Below the pieces are notes generated by a model. It saw only the letters and a list, made by a program, of their open reading frames with translations. It was not told where the DNA came from and made no database searches. From AP-15 sp963833745 (GTDB lineage: Bacteria > Pseudomonadota > Alphaproteobacteria > ATCC43930 > CGMCC-115725): a stretch of DNA of 64,000 nucleotides. The stretch spans positions 496,001 to 560,000 of the forward strand of contig CAWHZD010000006.1 in NCBI GenBank assembly GCA_963833745.1, written 5' to 3'. Made by a program: the position numbers and the translations under genes. This document shows positions 51,321 to 63,663 of the stretch, piece by piece. Each line of letters begins with the position of its first letter. The stretch's first letter is position 1.

Positions 51321-51840
51321 GGCACATCTATGCGCGGCTAGAATGGTCGACGACGCGGGCGGCCAACTCGTCGGACGCACCCGGCTGCAGAAGGTCGCGT
51401 ATCTGACGCAGCTTGCCGGTTTCCCAGTCGGGTTCGAATTTGAATACCGCCACTATGGCCCGTTCAGTGAGGAGCTTGCGACCGCCATGGAAATCGCTAG
51501 CGGCCTCGGTTTAGTCCAAGAGGAGGAGCGGCGAGCAGACTGGGGCGGGAGGTATTCTATCTATCGCTCGCAGGGGAGGACCGGTGCCACCGACAACATG
51601 CGGATGAAATTTGTATCTGCTGCTGCAAAAATCGATGCTGTCGAATTAGAACTCGCGGCGACCGCGGCATTTCTCTACGCGGTGGATGGGGTTGGTCGTC
51701 TCCGCCCCGGCGATCCGTGGGCGGAGACGGTGAAGTTGAAGCCGGAAAAGGCGATCGACGGACGCCTGGACCGCGCAAAGGCCGCTTACAACAGGCTACG
51801 GACCCTTACGACCCCAGTAGCACTTCCACAGATTGAATAA
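51301..51840 (+). CDS. YwgA-like protein, partner of the HD phosphohydrolase
   Basis: A 179-residue protein. GRTRLQKVAYLTQLAG and YRHYGPFSEELATAMEIASG recall B. subtilis YwgA and, more remotely, Panacea/DUF4065 antitoxin-like domains. C-terminal part: AATAAFLYAVDG and a helix (RLDRAKAAYNRLR). In B. subtilis ywgA follows the HD gene ywfO, the same order as here. GGAGGGGG lies before ATG 51301 (51307 also possible). A role as regulator or antidote of the HD enzyme is inferred, not shown. Confidence 0.7.
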   Translation: MQMAVREAHLCAARMVDDAGGQLVGRTRLQKVAYLTQLAGFPVGFEFEYRHYGPFSEELATAMEIASGLGLVQEEERRADWGGRYSIYRSQGRTGATDNMRMKFVSAAAKIDAVELELAATAAFLYAVDGVGRLRPGDPWAETVKLKPEKAIDGRLDRAKAAYNRLRTLTTPVALPQIE

Positions 51841-52100
51841 GATCGCCGATGGCCAAGATGTTACTAATGCTTAGTAAGTAGCCATCGTAGAGTGATATCG
51901 CCTCACGGCAACCGGGGATCTCGTCGGCTTCCTGCAGCGTGACCCCGTTGAAAGCACCATCGGGTTTCGCGATGGGTCGCAACGATGATCGCCTCATCCT
52001 ACCTTCCCGCCCAGCGTCAGGTGGTTATCCTTGCGCTCGGCTGCGTCGCACGGCAAAACTCGTCCCGCAGAAGCGGCAATTGCGATTGGCGGAGGGGGTT
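51841..52100. other. Intergenic region after the HD/YwgA-like pair
   Basis: A minus-strand frame of 63 codons (51806-51997) overlaps the end of the YwgA-like gene; it has no recognised motif or clear ribosome site and is not called. The GC content is lower here than in the flanking genes until about 52000, so the acquired segment may end there. GGAGGGGG at about 52091 serves the next gene. Confidence 0.4.
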
Positions 52101-53039
52101 ATGCGCGTCGGGTTTATCGGTCTCGGCATGATGGGCAAGGGCATGGCGGCCAATCTGCAAAAGGCCGGACATGACCTTGTGGTGCACGACCTGAGCCGGG
52201 CGGCGGCCGAGCCGTTTCTGGCGAAGGGTGCGGTCTGGGTCAATTCGCCAAAGCAGGTCGCCGAGCAGACCGAAGTGGTCTTCACCTCGCTGCCGGTGCC
52301 GGCCGATGTCGAGCAGGTGGCGCTCGGGGCCAACGGGCTGATCGAGGGCATGCGGCCCGACACCGCCTTCTTCGACATGTCGACCAATTCGGTGACTGTC
52401 GTGCGCAAGATCCACGCCGCCTTTGCCGAAAAGAACCTCTACATGCTCGATTCCCCGGTCAGCGGCGGCCCCGGCGGTGCGGCCAGCGGCAAGATGGCGA
52501 TCTGGGTCGGCGGCGACGAGCAGATCTTCAACCGCCACAAACCCGTGCTCGATGCGATGGGCGACCAGGCGGCCTATATCGGCCCGATCGGCGCCGGGTC
52601 GATCGCCAAGCTCGTACACAACTGCACCAGTGCGGTTATGGGCGTGGCGCTCGCCGAGGTTTTCACGATGGGCGTCAAGGCCGGGGTCGACCCGGTCGAT
52701 TTGTGGGAGGCGGTGCGCCAGGGGGCGACCGGCCGGGTGCGCACCTTTGACCGGCTCGGCGGCAGGTTCCTGACCGGGCAGCACGACCCGGCCGATTTCG
52801 CGCTGCGTCTGCTGCACAAGGATGTCGGGCTGGCGGTCGGTCTCGGGCGCGAGGTCGGGGTGCCGATGCGCCTCGCCAACCTGGCTTATGAGGAATTGAC
52901 CGAAGCGATGAACCGCGGCTGGGGTACCCGCAACAGCACCGTCGGCCAGCTGTTGCAGGTCGAGCGCGCCGGCATCCCGCCCCTCGCCGCCGATCCGGCT
53001 CGGGTTCAGGCGGTGCTCGACGCCGACAAGCAGAAGTAA
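52101..53039 (+). CDS. 3-hydroxyisobutyrate dehydrogenase-family NAD(P) oxidoreductase
   Basis: A 312-residue beta-hydroxyacid dehydrogenase. ATG 52101 follows GGAGGGGG. The cofactor motif is GFIGLGMMGKGMAANL. The substrate motif DSPVSGGPGGAASG, the catalytic Lys region IAKLVHNC, and the C-terminal DFALRLLHKDVGLAVGL fit the family. Members include 3-hydroxyisobutyrate, tartronate-semialdehyde and related dehydrogenases; the substrate is not decided here. It is separated from its upstream neighbours by the HD/YwgA-like insert. Confidence 0.9.
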   Translation: MRVGFIGLGMMGKGMAANLQKAGHDLVVHDLSRAAAEPFLAKGAVWVNSPKQVAEQTEVVFTSLPVPADVEQVALGANGLIEGMRPDTAFFDMSTNSVTVVRKIHAAFAEKNLYMLDSPVSGGPGGAASGKMAIWVGGDEQIFNRHKPVLDAMGDQAAYIGPIGAGSIAKLVHNCTSAVMGVALAEVFTMGVKAGVDPVDLWEAVRQGATGRVRTFDRLGGRFLTGQHDPADFALRLLHKDVGLAVGLGREVGVPMRLANLAYEELTEAMNRGWGTRNSTVGQLLQVERAGIPPLAADPARVQAVLDADKQK

Positions 53040-53429
53040 GCCGCGCCCCGGCGCCCGGGCGACGGGATCCGCGGTCTCCTTCGTCACGTGACAATTTCGT
53101 TCGCCCGAGGAGATTGATAAAATCGGTAACTTGTGGTATACGCAATCTCGGTAAAGTCGTGGCGCCGCGCGGTGCCGGGGGGCGGCGCGATCCGCACGCG
53201 CCCGGCCACTCGAGGGATATTCAACTCAAACGCGGATTCTGCTGTAAATTCGCTGTATTTCGCCGGGCAGACAGGACGCAGACAAACTGACGGTTGGGTC
53301 AGGGCCTGCCGCCCGCCGGACGCAATGACATGCTCGCCCGGTCGATCGACTTCGTTGGCGCGGTCTGCGCCGAGCCGCGGGAGGACGTACGCAGCCGATC
53401 GGACTGTAGGGCGGTGCGGCGCCCGCCCC
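53040..53429. other. Intergenic region, no gene seen
   Basis: About 390 bases between convergent genes (reductase and encapsulin). Small frames on both strands lack ribosome sites and family motifs. Around 53090-53150 is a low-GC patch. No terminator hairpin with T-tract could be found by eye. Confidence 0.35.
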
Positions 53430-54236
53430 TTATGCCGCCGGGGGAGTCAGGGCGACGGCGGCCTCGGCGGTCAGCAGCAGAAAGGTGAAGGTTTCCTGCA
53501 GATAGAGGCGGACGGCGCTGTTGGTGTGGCTCAGATAGCCGATCGAAAAATCCTGGCCGATATGCAGGTCGAAATCGCCGCCGCGGGTAGACAACACAAA
53601 ACCGCCGGGGATCGCCGGGGCCCAGATGATCTCGGTCTCGACCAGCCGATAGATGTGCTGCAGCACCGGGTAGCCGCGGTCTGTCGCCTCGGCGACGGCA
53701 GTATAGGGCCCGGCGCCCAACAGCACCGAATAGGGACCGTTGACCCCGACGAGGCGCAGTTCGCTCAGCGCGTGGGCAATCACGTCCGGGTAGTTGGCGA
53801 CGTCGGTCGGGAGCGTCACCGCCGGGTTGCTGGCGCCCTGGCGGATCCCCTGAATATTGGCCGCCTGATAGCCCTCGAAAATCGCGCCGTCCTCGGCAAA
53901 GGCGATCTTTTTGGCGGCGTCCTTGGCCGGCTGCCAGTCCGAATCGTTGGCGCCGCGTTCGACGTCGTCGATCATCTGGCGATCGAGCTCGAACGGCACG
54001 CGCAATTCGACCAACGACTTGACCTCGCGTTGACGGGCAATGATGCCGTCGCCTGGGGCCGCGATGTTGCGCAGATGCCCGGTGCCGACCGCGGACAGCA
54101 TGCTGCCGGCCGGCCCCTGCACGTCGAGGACGCGCCGTGCCGCCAGATAGCGCTTCAACGTCCGCGAGGCTTCCTCTTCGATCTGCGCCCACGCCGCATC
54201 TGAAATTGGCGCCAGCTCGCGATGCAGATTGTTCAT
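53430..54236 (-). CDS. Encapsulin nanocompartment shell protein
   Basis: A 268-residue protein of family 1 encapsulins (HK97-like fold, linocin M18 type). Signatures: NLHRELAPISDAAWAQIEEE and ASRTLKRYLAARRVLDVQGP at the start, SVLLGAGPYTAVAEATDRGY, and HIYRLVETEIIWAPAIPGGF VLSTRGGDFDL near the end. It assembles into a closed shell that encloses cargo enzymes. AGAAAGG precedes the ATG. It lies 15 bp after the DyP peroxidase gene, whose C-terminus carries a cargo-loading peptide, so the two form an operon. Confidence 0.95.
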   Translation of the reverse strand: MNNLHRELAPISDAAWAQIEEEASRTLKRYLAARRVLDVQGPAGSMLSAVGTGHLRNIAAPGDGIIARQREVKSLVELRVPFELDRQMIDDVERGANDSDWQPAKDAAKKIAFAEDGAIFEGYQAANIQGIRQGASNPAVTLPTDVANYPDVIAHALSELRLVGVNGPYSVLLGAGPYTAVAEATDRGYPVLQHIYRLVETEIIWAPAIPGGFVLSTRGGDFDLHIGQDFSIGYLSHTNSAVRLYLQETFTFLLLTAEAAVALTPPAA

Positions 54237-54251
54237 GAAAACGGCCTTTCT

Positions 54252-55299
54252 TTAGGACTTCAGGGAGCCGATGCCGAGCGAACCATCGGCCACTGGCGGG
54301 TCGGGTTGCGCAATGTCGGCCGCTTCCGGAGCAGCCGGCTCGTCGACCGGCACGTTTTCGAGAAAGGTGGCGGTCGGCACGAAAAACAGGTTGCCGGTGA
54401 CGGCCGTGCTGAAATCGAGAATGCGGTCGTAATTGCCGGGCGGCTTGCCGACAAACATGTTTTCGAGCATCTGCTCGATGGTGCGCGGCGAGCGGGCATA
54501 GCCGATGAAATAGGTGCCGAAATCGCCCTTCCCGACCTCGCCGAACGGCATGTTGTCGCGGACGATTTTGATCTCTTCGCCACCTTCGACGATCTTGGTC
54601 AGCTCGTTATGGGCAAAGCTTGGCTTCGTCGCGGCGTCGAGCTCGACATTGGTCAGCTTGGTGCGGCCGATGACGCGTTCCTGCGTCTCAGTCGGCAGCG
54701 TATTCCAGGCGTCGAGGTCGTGCAGGTATTTCTGCACGATCACATAGCTGCCGCCGGCAAATGCCGAAGTCCTCGGCGCCGACGAGGGTGGCGTCGAGCG
54801 CGGCCTCGCCGTCCGGGTTCTCGGTGCCGTCGACAAAGCCCAGCAGGTCGCGCTGGTCGAAATACGAGAAGCCGTGAACTTCGTCGGCCACCGCAACCGC
54901 GTCGCTGATCTCGTTCATGATCTGGCTCGCCAGCTCAAAGCACAGATCCATGCGCTGGCTGCGGATGTGAAACAGGATGTCGCCGGGCGTCGCGATCGCC
55001 CGGCGGGCGCCGGCGCGGAATTCGCGGAACGGGTGCAGTTCGGCCGGGCGCGGCGGGCCGAACAGCCGGTCCCAAACCTCCGATCCGAACGAGACGATGC
55101 AGGAGAGCCGCCCTTCGAGATCGCGAAACCCGACCGCGCGCAGCAGATTGGCGATGTCGGCGCACAGCCCCCGCACGGCGGTCTCGGCCTCCGGTCCGGG
55201 GTTGACCGTGACGACGAGAAAGATCGCAGCCGGCGTCAGCGGCGCCGCCACCAGCTGCGACAGCGCACGCGCCTGTCCCGCCTGTCCAGGCGTGGTCAT
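54252..55299 (-). pseudogene. DyP-type peroxidase, encapsulin cargo, frameshifted
   Basis: A heme peroxidase gene in two frames. From ATG 55299: the first frame contains VDGTEN in LLGFVDGTENPDG (the GXXDG motif) up to VGAED. One extra base at about 54764-54768 breaks the frame; without it the sequence continues AFAGGSYVIVQKYLHDLDAW and DNMPFGEVGKGDFGTYFIGY to the TAA at 54252. The C-terminal tail PPVADGSLGIGSLKS is an encapsulin targeting peptide. DyPs oxidise dyes, lignin units or other donors with H2O2. If the insertion is an assembly error the enzyme is intact. Confidence 0.9.
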
Positions 55300-55649
55300 T
55301 CCATCGGTCTCCGTCGGGGGTCCCCGCAAGGCGCCGACCCGGCGAGACCGGCGCCCTCTGCGGCGAACCATGCGACAGACCGCAGGTATGCGCAAGCTTC
55401 CGATACGCAATCGTGAGGTGCCGCGATCCTGAGCATTCGGATTCGGTCCGCGCTGCTGGCTGGAGATCCAAGTGAGGAACGATCCGCTCGTGTTCCGTTG
55501 CCGGTCGGCGGCCATCCGATCGAGAACATCGAGCTAATAGAAATCCAGCGAAAAATTTTCTAATCATCGGAAAGACGGAAAGATCTATAAGGATGCGCTC
55601 AATCCATGAGGTCCCAGCGATCACTGTCCGTGAGGCGGATTGGCGGCGG
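55300..55649. promoter_or_regulatory. Divergent promoter region of the DyP-encapsulin operon and CcmG-like gene
   Basis: About 350 bases between divergent genes. The stretch 55535-55590 is AT-rich with a near-palindrome, GAAAAATTTTC, and is the best place for promoters. No transcription factor site can be named. No gene is supported in the stretch. Confidence 0.35.
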
Positions 55650-56213
55650 ATGGCGCGCAAGCTTCTGTTTCTGCTGCCGGCGGCGCTGTTCGCGGCGCTG
55701 CTCGTTGCCTTTGCAATGGGGCTCGAGCACGACCCGGGCCTGTTGCCGTCGGCATTGATCAACCGCCCGGCTCCCGATTTCAATTTGCCTGGGCTGATCG
55801 ACCCGGCCAAGGGGTTGGCGCGTAAGGATCTCGCCGGCGGCGTCACGCTGGTCAATTTTTTCGCATCATGGTGCGCGCCGTGCCGCGAAGAGCAGCCGGG
55901 GATGATGGTGCTGGCGCGCCAACCCGGTGTCGCCCTCGTGGGTATCGCCTACAAGGACAAGCCCGGGGATTCGCGCCGCTTTCTCGACGAGATGGGCAAT
56001 CCGTACCATCGCATCGGCATCGATCAGCAGGGTACGACCGCGATCAATTTCGGCGTGTACGGCGTGCCCGAGACCTACGTCGTCGACCGCACGGGGCATA
56101 TCCGCTACCGCCATGTCGGACCGCTGAGCCCGGAGGACGTCACCCGCAAGATCCTGCCGCTGATCACGCAGATCACTGCCGGCGCCGGCAAGCCGCGCGC
56201 GGCCGAGGAGTAG
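55650..56213 (+). CDS. CcmG/DsbE-type thiol:disulfide interchange protein
   Basis: A 187-residue protein. ATG 55650 gives an N-terminal membrane anchor (LLFLLPAALFAALLVAFAMG). The thioredoxin fold follows: APDFNLPGL, then VTLVNFFASWCAPCREEQPG with the CxxC pair, and the cis-Pro segment YGVPETYVVDRTGHIRYRH. CcmG reduces apocytochrome c cysteines before heme attachment. It normally lies in a ccm cluster, but no other ccm gene is here. It is convergent with sucB. Confidence 0.88.
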   Translation: MARKLLFLLPAALFAALLVAFAMGLEHDPGLLPSALINRPAPDFNLPGLIDPAKGLARKDLAGGVTLVNFFASWCAPCREEQPGMMVLARQPGVALVGIAYKDKPGDSRRFLDEMGNPYHRIGIDQQGTTAINFGVYGVPETYVVDRTGHIRYRHVGPLSPEDVTRKILPLITQITAGAGKPRAAEE

Positions 56214-56224
56214 CCAGGATAGGA

Positions 56225-57463
56225 TCAAATATCGAACAGCAGCCGCGACGGGCTTTCCACCAGTTCCTTGACCCGCACCAGAAAGCCGACGGCCTCGCGC
56301 CCGTCGACAATGCGATGGTCGTAGGACAGCGCCACGTACATCATCGGTCGGATCTCGATCGTTTCGGCCCCCGGGCTCGGGCCCGCCACCGCGACGGGGC
56401 GGCGCTCGATCTTGTGCATGCCGAGAATGCCGGATTGCGGAGGGTTCAGAATCGGCGTCGAGAGCAGCGATCCGTAGATACCGCCATTCGAAATCGTAAA
56501 AGTGCCGCCGGATAAATCGTCGACGGTCAATTTGCCGTCGCGCGCCTTGCGGCCGAGGGCGGCGACCTCTTTCTCAATTTCGGCAAAGCTCATCCCGTCG
56601 GCGTCGCGCAAGACCGGCACGACGAGCCCGCGCTCGGTGCCGACCGCGACCCCGATGTCGTAATGGTTCTTGTAGATGATGTCGTCGCCATCGATCTCGG
56701 CGTTGACGCCGGGGATCTCCTTCAGCGCATCGATCGACGCTTTGACAAAGATCGACATGAAGCCGAGCCGCACGCCGTGCTTTTTCTCGAACATCTCGCG
56801 CCAATGCTCACGCAATGCGATCGTCTCACTCATGTCGATTTCGTTGAAGGTCGTCAGCATTGCGGCGGTGTTCTGGGCTGCCTTCAGCCGCTCGGCGGTG
56901 CGCCGCCGCAGCCGCGTCATCCGCACCCGCACCTCGCGCTCGCCCGAGATCGCGGCGGCGGGCGCCGGTGGCGGCGCGGATCGGGGAGCCGGCGCCGAGC
57001 GTGCCTGCGACGCGATCACGTCCCCTTTGGTGATCCGATCGCCGGGACCGGTCGGCGCGATCGTCGCCGCGTCGAGCCCGCTCTCCTCGACCAGCTTGCG
57101 CACGGCGGGGCCGGAGCGCGCCAGAGCACCCGCGGCCGCCCGCCCCTCACCCTTCCGCGGCGCGGGTCCCTCGCTCTCCCCGCGAGCGGGGAGAGGGTTG
57201 GGATGGGGGGCTGCCACCACGCCCGCTCCTTCGCCGATCCGGCCGAGCACCGCGCCGACCGGCAAGCTCATGCCTTCCCCGGCCACGATTTCGGCGAGCG
57301 TCCCGGCGGCCGGCGACGGTACTTCGACGTTTACCTTGTCGGTTTCGAGCTCGACCACCGGTTCATCGAGCGCCACCGCTTCGCCGGGCCGCTTCAGCCA
57401 TTTGGCGACTGTCGCCTCGGTGACCGATTCACCGAGGCTCGGCACCTTGATCTCGATCGCCAT
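56225..57463 (-). CDS. sucB: Dihydrolipoamide succinyltransferase (E2 of 2-oxoglutarate dehydrogenase)
   Basis: A 412-residue E2 protein. The lipoyl domain has the modified Lys in ELETDKVNVEV (residue 43). After a linker comes the peripheral-subunit-binding domain (AVRKLVEESGLDAATIAPTG, then GDRITKGDV), then the catalytic domain ending with YDHRIVDGREAVGFL, whose His-x-x-x-Asp is the active site. It transfers the succinyl group to CoA. The linker contains the translated palindromic element PHPNPLPARGESEG. It follows sucA by 18 bp and ends the mdh-suc cluster. Confidence 0.95.
   Translation of the reverse strand: MAIEIKVPSLGESVTEATVAKWLKRPGEAVALDEPVVELETDKVNVEVPSPAAGTLAEIVAGEGMSLPVGAVLGRIGEGAGVVAAPHPNPLPARGESEGPAPRKGEGRAAAGALARSGPAVRKLVEESGLDAATIAPTGPGDRITKGDVIASQARSAPAPRSAPPPAPAAAISGEREVRVRMTRLRRRTAERLKAAQNTAAMLTTFNEIDMSETIALREHWREMFEKKHGVRLGFMSIFVKASIDALKEIPGVNAEIDGDDIIYKNHYDIGVAVGTERGLVVPVLRDADGMSFAEIEKEVAALGRKARDGKLTVDDLSGGTFTISNGGIYGSLLSTPILNPPQSGILGMHKIERRPVAVAGPSPGAETIEIRPMMYVALSYDHRIVDGREAVGFLVRVKELVESPSRLLFDI
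57143..57215. repeat. Palindromic element inside the sucB linker
   Basis: CTCTCCCCGC (57174-57183) and GCGGGGAGAG (57186-57195) are perfect inverted arms around two bases, flanked by CCCTCACCCTTCC and GGGTTGGGATGGGG, the usual form of a common dispersed alphaproteobacterial palindrome. It is read in frame as PHPNPLPARGESEGPAPRKG between the lipoyl and the subunit-binding domain, where extra residues can be tolerated. Confidence 0.8.
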
Positions 57464-57480
57464 CGGCTCGGACTCCGCGA

Positions 57481-60304
<2,824 letters not shown>

Positions 60305-60477
60305 AAATCATCCTTGGCCTGCCCTCGGCAGGCGGCGATTTGCAGTTCTGCGTCGATATAGGCGGAAAGTTGCGCGCTCGCCATGCCCACAGCGCTAGTG
60401 ACGCTCTGGTAACACCTTTCCTCTATGTTCTAGGGGTCCGCTTGCTCGTTGGTAGATTTTCGAAGGGAGGAGTTCCC

Positions 60478-61443
60478 GTGAGCTGGGCAGATCGTCGGAT
60501 CTTCCTTATCAAGGTCAACTCAGAAGCCGCGCCCAGGGGGCTCGGGGTGCCCAAAACAGGCTCTGAGTGGGAAAATGGATCGTTTCTCACCGACTCTACT
60601 TTACAAAGCCGAGAAGGGCGCAAACTTCCGGCGCAGTATAGAAAGCCCCCGCAGGCGGGCGAGGTGGCTCTGATATGGATAAATCGACTCCCGAAAACGG
60701 GCGCACCTGGGAAAGGTCTAACGGCTGTTGCAAAGATCGCTACCGATCCCGTATCGGATTTAGGGAACAAACTAAGGATCCAGGTTCACAAGGTTGTCTT
60801 GTATCATCCCATAGGAATCATCAACGATTCCCACCTCCATGGTCCATCGGGCGGCGTACTTGGCGAGATTAGTGCCTTACGAACGACTTCGCTCCGCTGT
60901 TTGTCGCCCGAGCACGCGCAAGAGTTGGCCGGCGCGGTCCAGAGCCGGGGCGGTAGCCTCGCCGCAATAGGTGGCCTGCTCGCGGCTCCTCAAGAGCCGA
61001 GGGCGCCAATGCCGCCATCCCCCAAACCGGGGGAGCTGGCCGTTGAACAGCAGAAAATCGTGCGTCTTGTCGAGCAGCGGCAAAACCAAGGTCCTTTTCG
61101 GGATGCAGTGATGACCCGCGACGGGAGATGCGCAGTTACCCGCTGTCGCACGGCCGAAGTGCTCGAGGCAGCACACCTGATCCCGTATGCCAGCTATCAC
61201 CCGCGCCGAGATGATCCAGAGAACGGTCTTCTCCTCAGAGCCGATATTCACACATTGCTGGATCGCCACCTCATCGCGATTAATCCGGAAACGATGTCGC
61301 TCTGGGTAAGTCCGCGGTTGCGCGAGACATCGTACGCATCCCTCGGCGGCAAGAAAATCCGCACGGGCGCAGGTCTCGCTTACCTACGCGAGCGATACCA
61401 GGCAGCGTTACGTGCTGACCGCGGTGAGGCGCCCTACAGTTGA
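60478..61443 (+). CDS. HNH endonuclease with N-terminal EVE-like domain, predicted modification-dependent
   Basis: A 321-residue protein starting at GTG 60478, with GGGAGGAG upstream; the earlier in-frame ATG (60340) has no ribosome site. The N-terminal part, RIFLIKVNSEAAPRG and GEVALIWINRLP, GLTAVAKIATDP, resembles the EVE/PUA fold that recognises modified bases. The C-terminal part is an HNH nuclease: RDAVMTRDGRCAVTRCRTAE, LEAAHLIPYA, DDPENGLLLRADIHTLLDRH. EVE-HNH enzymes cut DNA with modified cytosine. It lies in reverse orientation between sucD and sucA and has less GC-biased codons, which fits transfer. The EVE assignment is tentative. Confidence 0.75.
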   Translation: MSWADRRIFLIKVNSEAAPRGLGVPKTGSEWENGSFLTDSTLQSREGRKLPAQYRKPPQAGEVALIWINRLPKTGAPGKGLTAVAKIATDPVSDLGNKLRIQVHKVVLYHPIGIINDSHLHGPSGGVLGEISALRTTSLRCLSPEHAQELAGAVQSRGGSLAAIGGLLAAPQEPRAPMPPSPKPGELAVEQQKIVRLVEQRQNQGPFRDAVMTRDGRCAVTRCRTAEVLEAAHLIPYASYHPRRDDPENGLLLRADIHTLLDRHLIAINPETMSLWVSPRLRETSYASLGGKKIRTGAGLAYLRERYQAALRADRGEAPYS

Positions 61444-61614
61444 TCCTACTGGCGCGGCGCGCGTAGGCGGATCACTGAAATGTAGTCTGCTGCAATTAGC
61501 GTATCGACGGGGTCGAGGTGCCAAGCTTGCAGGCGTCAACCGACGCAAATACGTTGGCCTATTGCGCCCTGACTCCTCGGTCCGCTCCGATGCACGAGCA
61601 GGAGCCGCGGCGAA

Positions 61615-62489
61615 TTACCCTTTCAGCAAATCGCGCATTGTCGTGCCGATCGCCGCCGGCGAGCGCGCGATGGTGGCTCCGGCGCTGCGCAACGCCTCCA
61701 TCTTTTCTTCGGCCCCGCCTTTGCCGCCGGCGATGATGGCGCCGGCATGACCCATGCGCCGGCCGGGCGGCGCCGTGCTGCCGGCGATAAAGCCGACCAC
61801 CGGTTTTTTGCGCCGCGACGATTTGAGAAAAGCGGCGCCGTCTTCCTCCGCGGTGCCGCCGATCTCGCCGATCATGACGATCGCTTGGGTCTCGTCATCG
61901 GCAAGCAGCATTTCCAGCACTTCGACAAAATTGGTGCCGTTGACCGGGTCGCCGCCGATGCCGACACAGGTCGATTGGCCGAGCCCGACCGCGGTCGTCT
62001 GCGCCACCGCCTCGTAGGTCAAGGTGCCCGAGCGCGAGACGATGCCGATCGGGCCGCGGCGGTGGATGTGTCCCGGCATGATGCCGATCTTGCATTCGTC
62101 CGGAGTGATGACGCCAGGGCAGTTGGGGCCGATCAGCCGGGTCTTGGTGCCGGTGAGCGCGCGCTTGACGCGGACCATGTCGACCACCGGGATCCCTTCG
62201 GTGATGCACGCGACGAGCGGGATTTCGGCGTCGATTGCTTCGAGGATCGCGTCGGCGGCAAAGGGCGGCGGCACGTAAATGACGCTCGCGTCGCAACCGG
62301 TCGCGGCGCGCGCTTCGAGGACCGTGTTGAACACCGGCAGGTCGAGATGGCGGGTCCCGCCTTTTCCCGGCGTGACCCCGCCGACCATCTTGGTGCCGTA
62401 GGCAATCGCCTGCTCCGAGTGAAAGGTGCCCTGCGAGCCGGTGAAACCCTGGCACAGAACCTTGGTCGCGGCGTTGACGAGGATCGCCA

Positions 62490-62490
<1 letters not shown>
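61615..62490 (-). CDS. sucD: Succinyl-CoA ligase alpha subunit
   Basis: A 291-residue protein. CoA-binding Rossmann part: CQGFTGSQGTFHSEQAIAYG, then GGVTPGKGGTRHLDLPVF. The phosphorylated His lies in GRRMGHAGAIIAGGKGGAEE. It couples succinyl-CoA to succinate with nucleotide phosphorylation. Its start overlaps the sucC stop by one base (TGATG). All motifs are intact. Confidence 0.97.
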
Positions 62491-63659
<1,169 letters not shown>

Positions 63660-63663
63660 CGGC

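Noticed and set aside
51806..51997. Minus-strand 63-codon gene after the YwgA-like gene
   Set aside because: It overlaps the end of the YwgA-like gene, has no clear ribosome site and no recognised motif. It could be a remnant, but support is too weak.
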